From positions 1 through 15,760 of the forward strand of contig LT642512.1 in NCBI GenBank assembly GCA_900128585.1: a DNA stretch of 15,760 nt. The letters run 5' to 3'. Source of the DNA: Stramenopiles sp. TOSAG23-3 (taxonomy: Eukaryota > Sar). This document shows, one piece after another, positions 15,408 to 15,760 of this stretch; position 1 is the stretch's first letter, and each line of letters starts with the position of its first letter. The notes below the pieces were generated by a model, which saw only the letters and a list, made by a program, of their open reading frames with translations, searched no databases and had not been told where the DNA came from. The position numbers were made by a program, and so were the translations under genes.

Positions 15408-15552
15408 GTTCGTTCGTTCTATGTGTAAAGTTAACGCGAGTCCGGGTTCGGTTGAACGGATACTAGCACTTTTTGATGCAGTTGAAAAAAATCAACGACT
15501 TGTATCACTCTCTATCTTCTTGTTGGGTTCTTTACTCTTTGTTGCATGTTGA
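15406..15552 (+). CDS. Doubtful 48-residue ORF with a C-terminal hydrophobic segment
   Basis: 48 codons from ATG 15406-15408 to TGA. The peptide has a helical middle (SVERILALFDAVEKNQRL) and a final hydrophobic stretch (VSLSIFLLGSLLFVAC), as in tail-anchored proteins. Its ATG shares the palindrome CATG with the start codon of the opposite gene, so it would be transcribed divergently with overlapping first codons, leaving no room for leaders outside the other gene. It is more likely chance in the promoter of the minus-strand gene. No homolog is recognised. Confidence 0.2.
   Translation: MFVRSMCKVNASPGSVERILALFDAVEKNQRLVSLSIFLLGSLLFVAC
15408..15419 (-). promoter_or_regulatory. (GAAC)3 motif next to the start codon
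   Basis: On the minus strand, three GAAC units end exactly at the ATG of the Bot1p-like gene. The identical 12-mer lies in the TAF1 leader at 10245-10256. It may be part of a leader or start-site signal. Confidence 0.35.
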
Positions 15553-15700
15553 TATTATATCTTATGTAAAATAATTATTCTTTATAGAAAACTAACTTTT
15601 CATCATCAAGAAAAAATGTAAAATAATATTATTAGACTTATTATTATTAATTAAGGGGGATGCAGCGTCACGTTCAATTTTTTTTGATTATTTAAGTATA

Positions 15701-15760
15701 TTATGAATCTTCATCACAAACAACATCATTTAGCATTGAATGCAAATCGTTCATTTCCAA
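15701..15760 (-). CDS. Possible 3' end of a gene entering from the right edge
   Basis: On the minus strand the frame is open from the window edge to TAA at 15701-15703: 19 codons ending in an acidic tail (NDVVCDEDS). Composition is less AT-rich than just upstream. Nineteen open codons are easily chance, so this is only a hint. Confidence 0.2.
   Translation of the reverse strand: MEMNDLHSMLNDVVCDEDS

Overview
This window looks like nuclear DNA of a microbial eukaryote, most likely an alga or other protist. The reasons are a TAF1-type subunit of general factor TFIID, a U-box/ankyrin ubiquitin ligase, two proteins with likely mitochondrial targeting sequences, and a giant protein with a Cys-rich ectodomain and TRP-like membrane region of a kind common in stramenopiles and haptophytes. 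Genes have long open frames with few or no introns. The coding blocks at 4.1-6.3 kb and 10.3-14.3 kb are GC-rich, and the spacers between genes are strongly AT-rich and full of simple repeats. I cannot fix the phylum from sequence alone.

Layout, left to right. Positions 1-3513 (+) hold the 3' part of a large membrane protein gene cut by the left edge: beta-helix repeats, ephrin-receptor-like Cys repeats, then a polytopic membrane domain. Just downstream (3581-3862, +) is a Met-less open stretch whose first 24 codons are a diverged copy of the last extracellular loop of that gene. It then runs into an unrelated tail and looks like a relic or stray exon. Positions 3926-4109 (-) hold a short coding-like fragment. 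Positions 4133-6277 (-) encode an ankyrin/U-box protein with an N-myristoylation motif. An AT-rich spacer follows, with a polypurine tract and another orphan coding-like fragment (7521-7715, -). Positions 7835-8437 (-) encode an Mrr-type PD-(D/E)XK nuclease-like protein, and 8440-8697 (-) a small 85-residue helical protein whose stop codon lies only 2 nt before the Mrr-like ATG. A 1.6 kb spacer has a long CTTTT microsatellite and A-rich tracts. TAF1 (10326-14003, +) is followed in another frame by its bromodomain (13964-14314, +). Converging on it is a probable mitochondrial ribosomal/regulator protein (14469-15407, -). The last 350 bases hold little beyond a doubtful 48-codon ORF and a possible gene end entering from the right.

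The genes do not form one pathway; they cover transcription initiation, ubiquitination, mitochondrial functions and cell-surface sensing. The points most worth a second look are the two-nucleotide gene pair with the Mrr-like nuclease, the frame break in TAF1 exactly before the bromodomain, the paralogous relic after the membrane protein, and a (GAAC)3 motif shared by the leaders of TAF1 and the mitochondrial gene.
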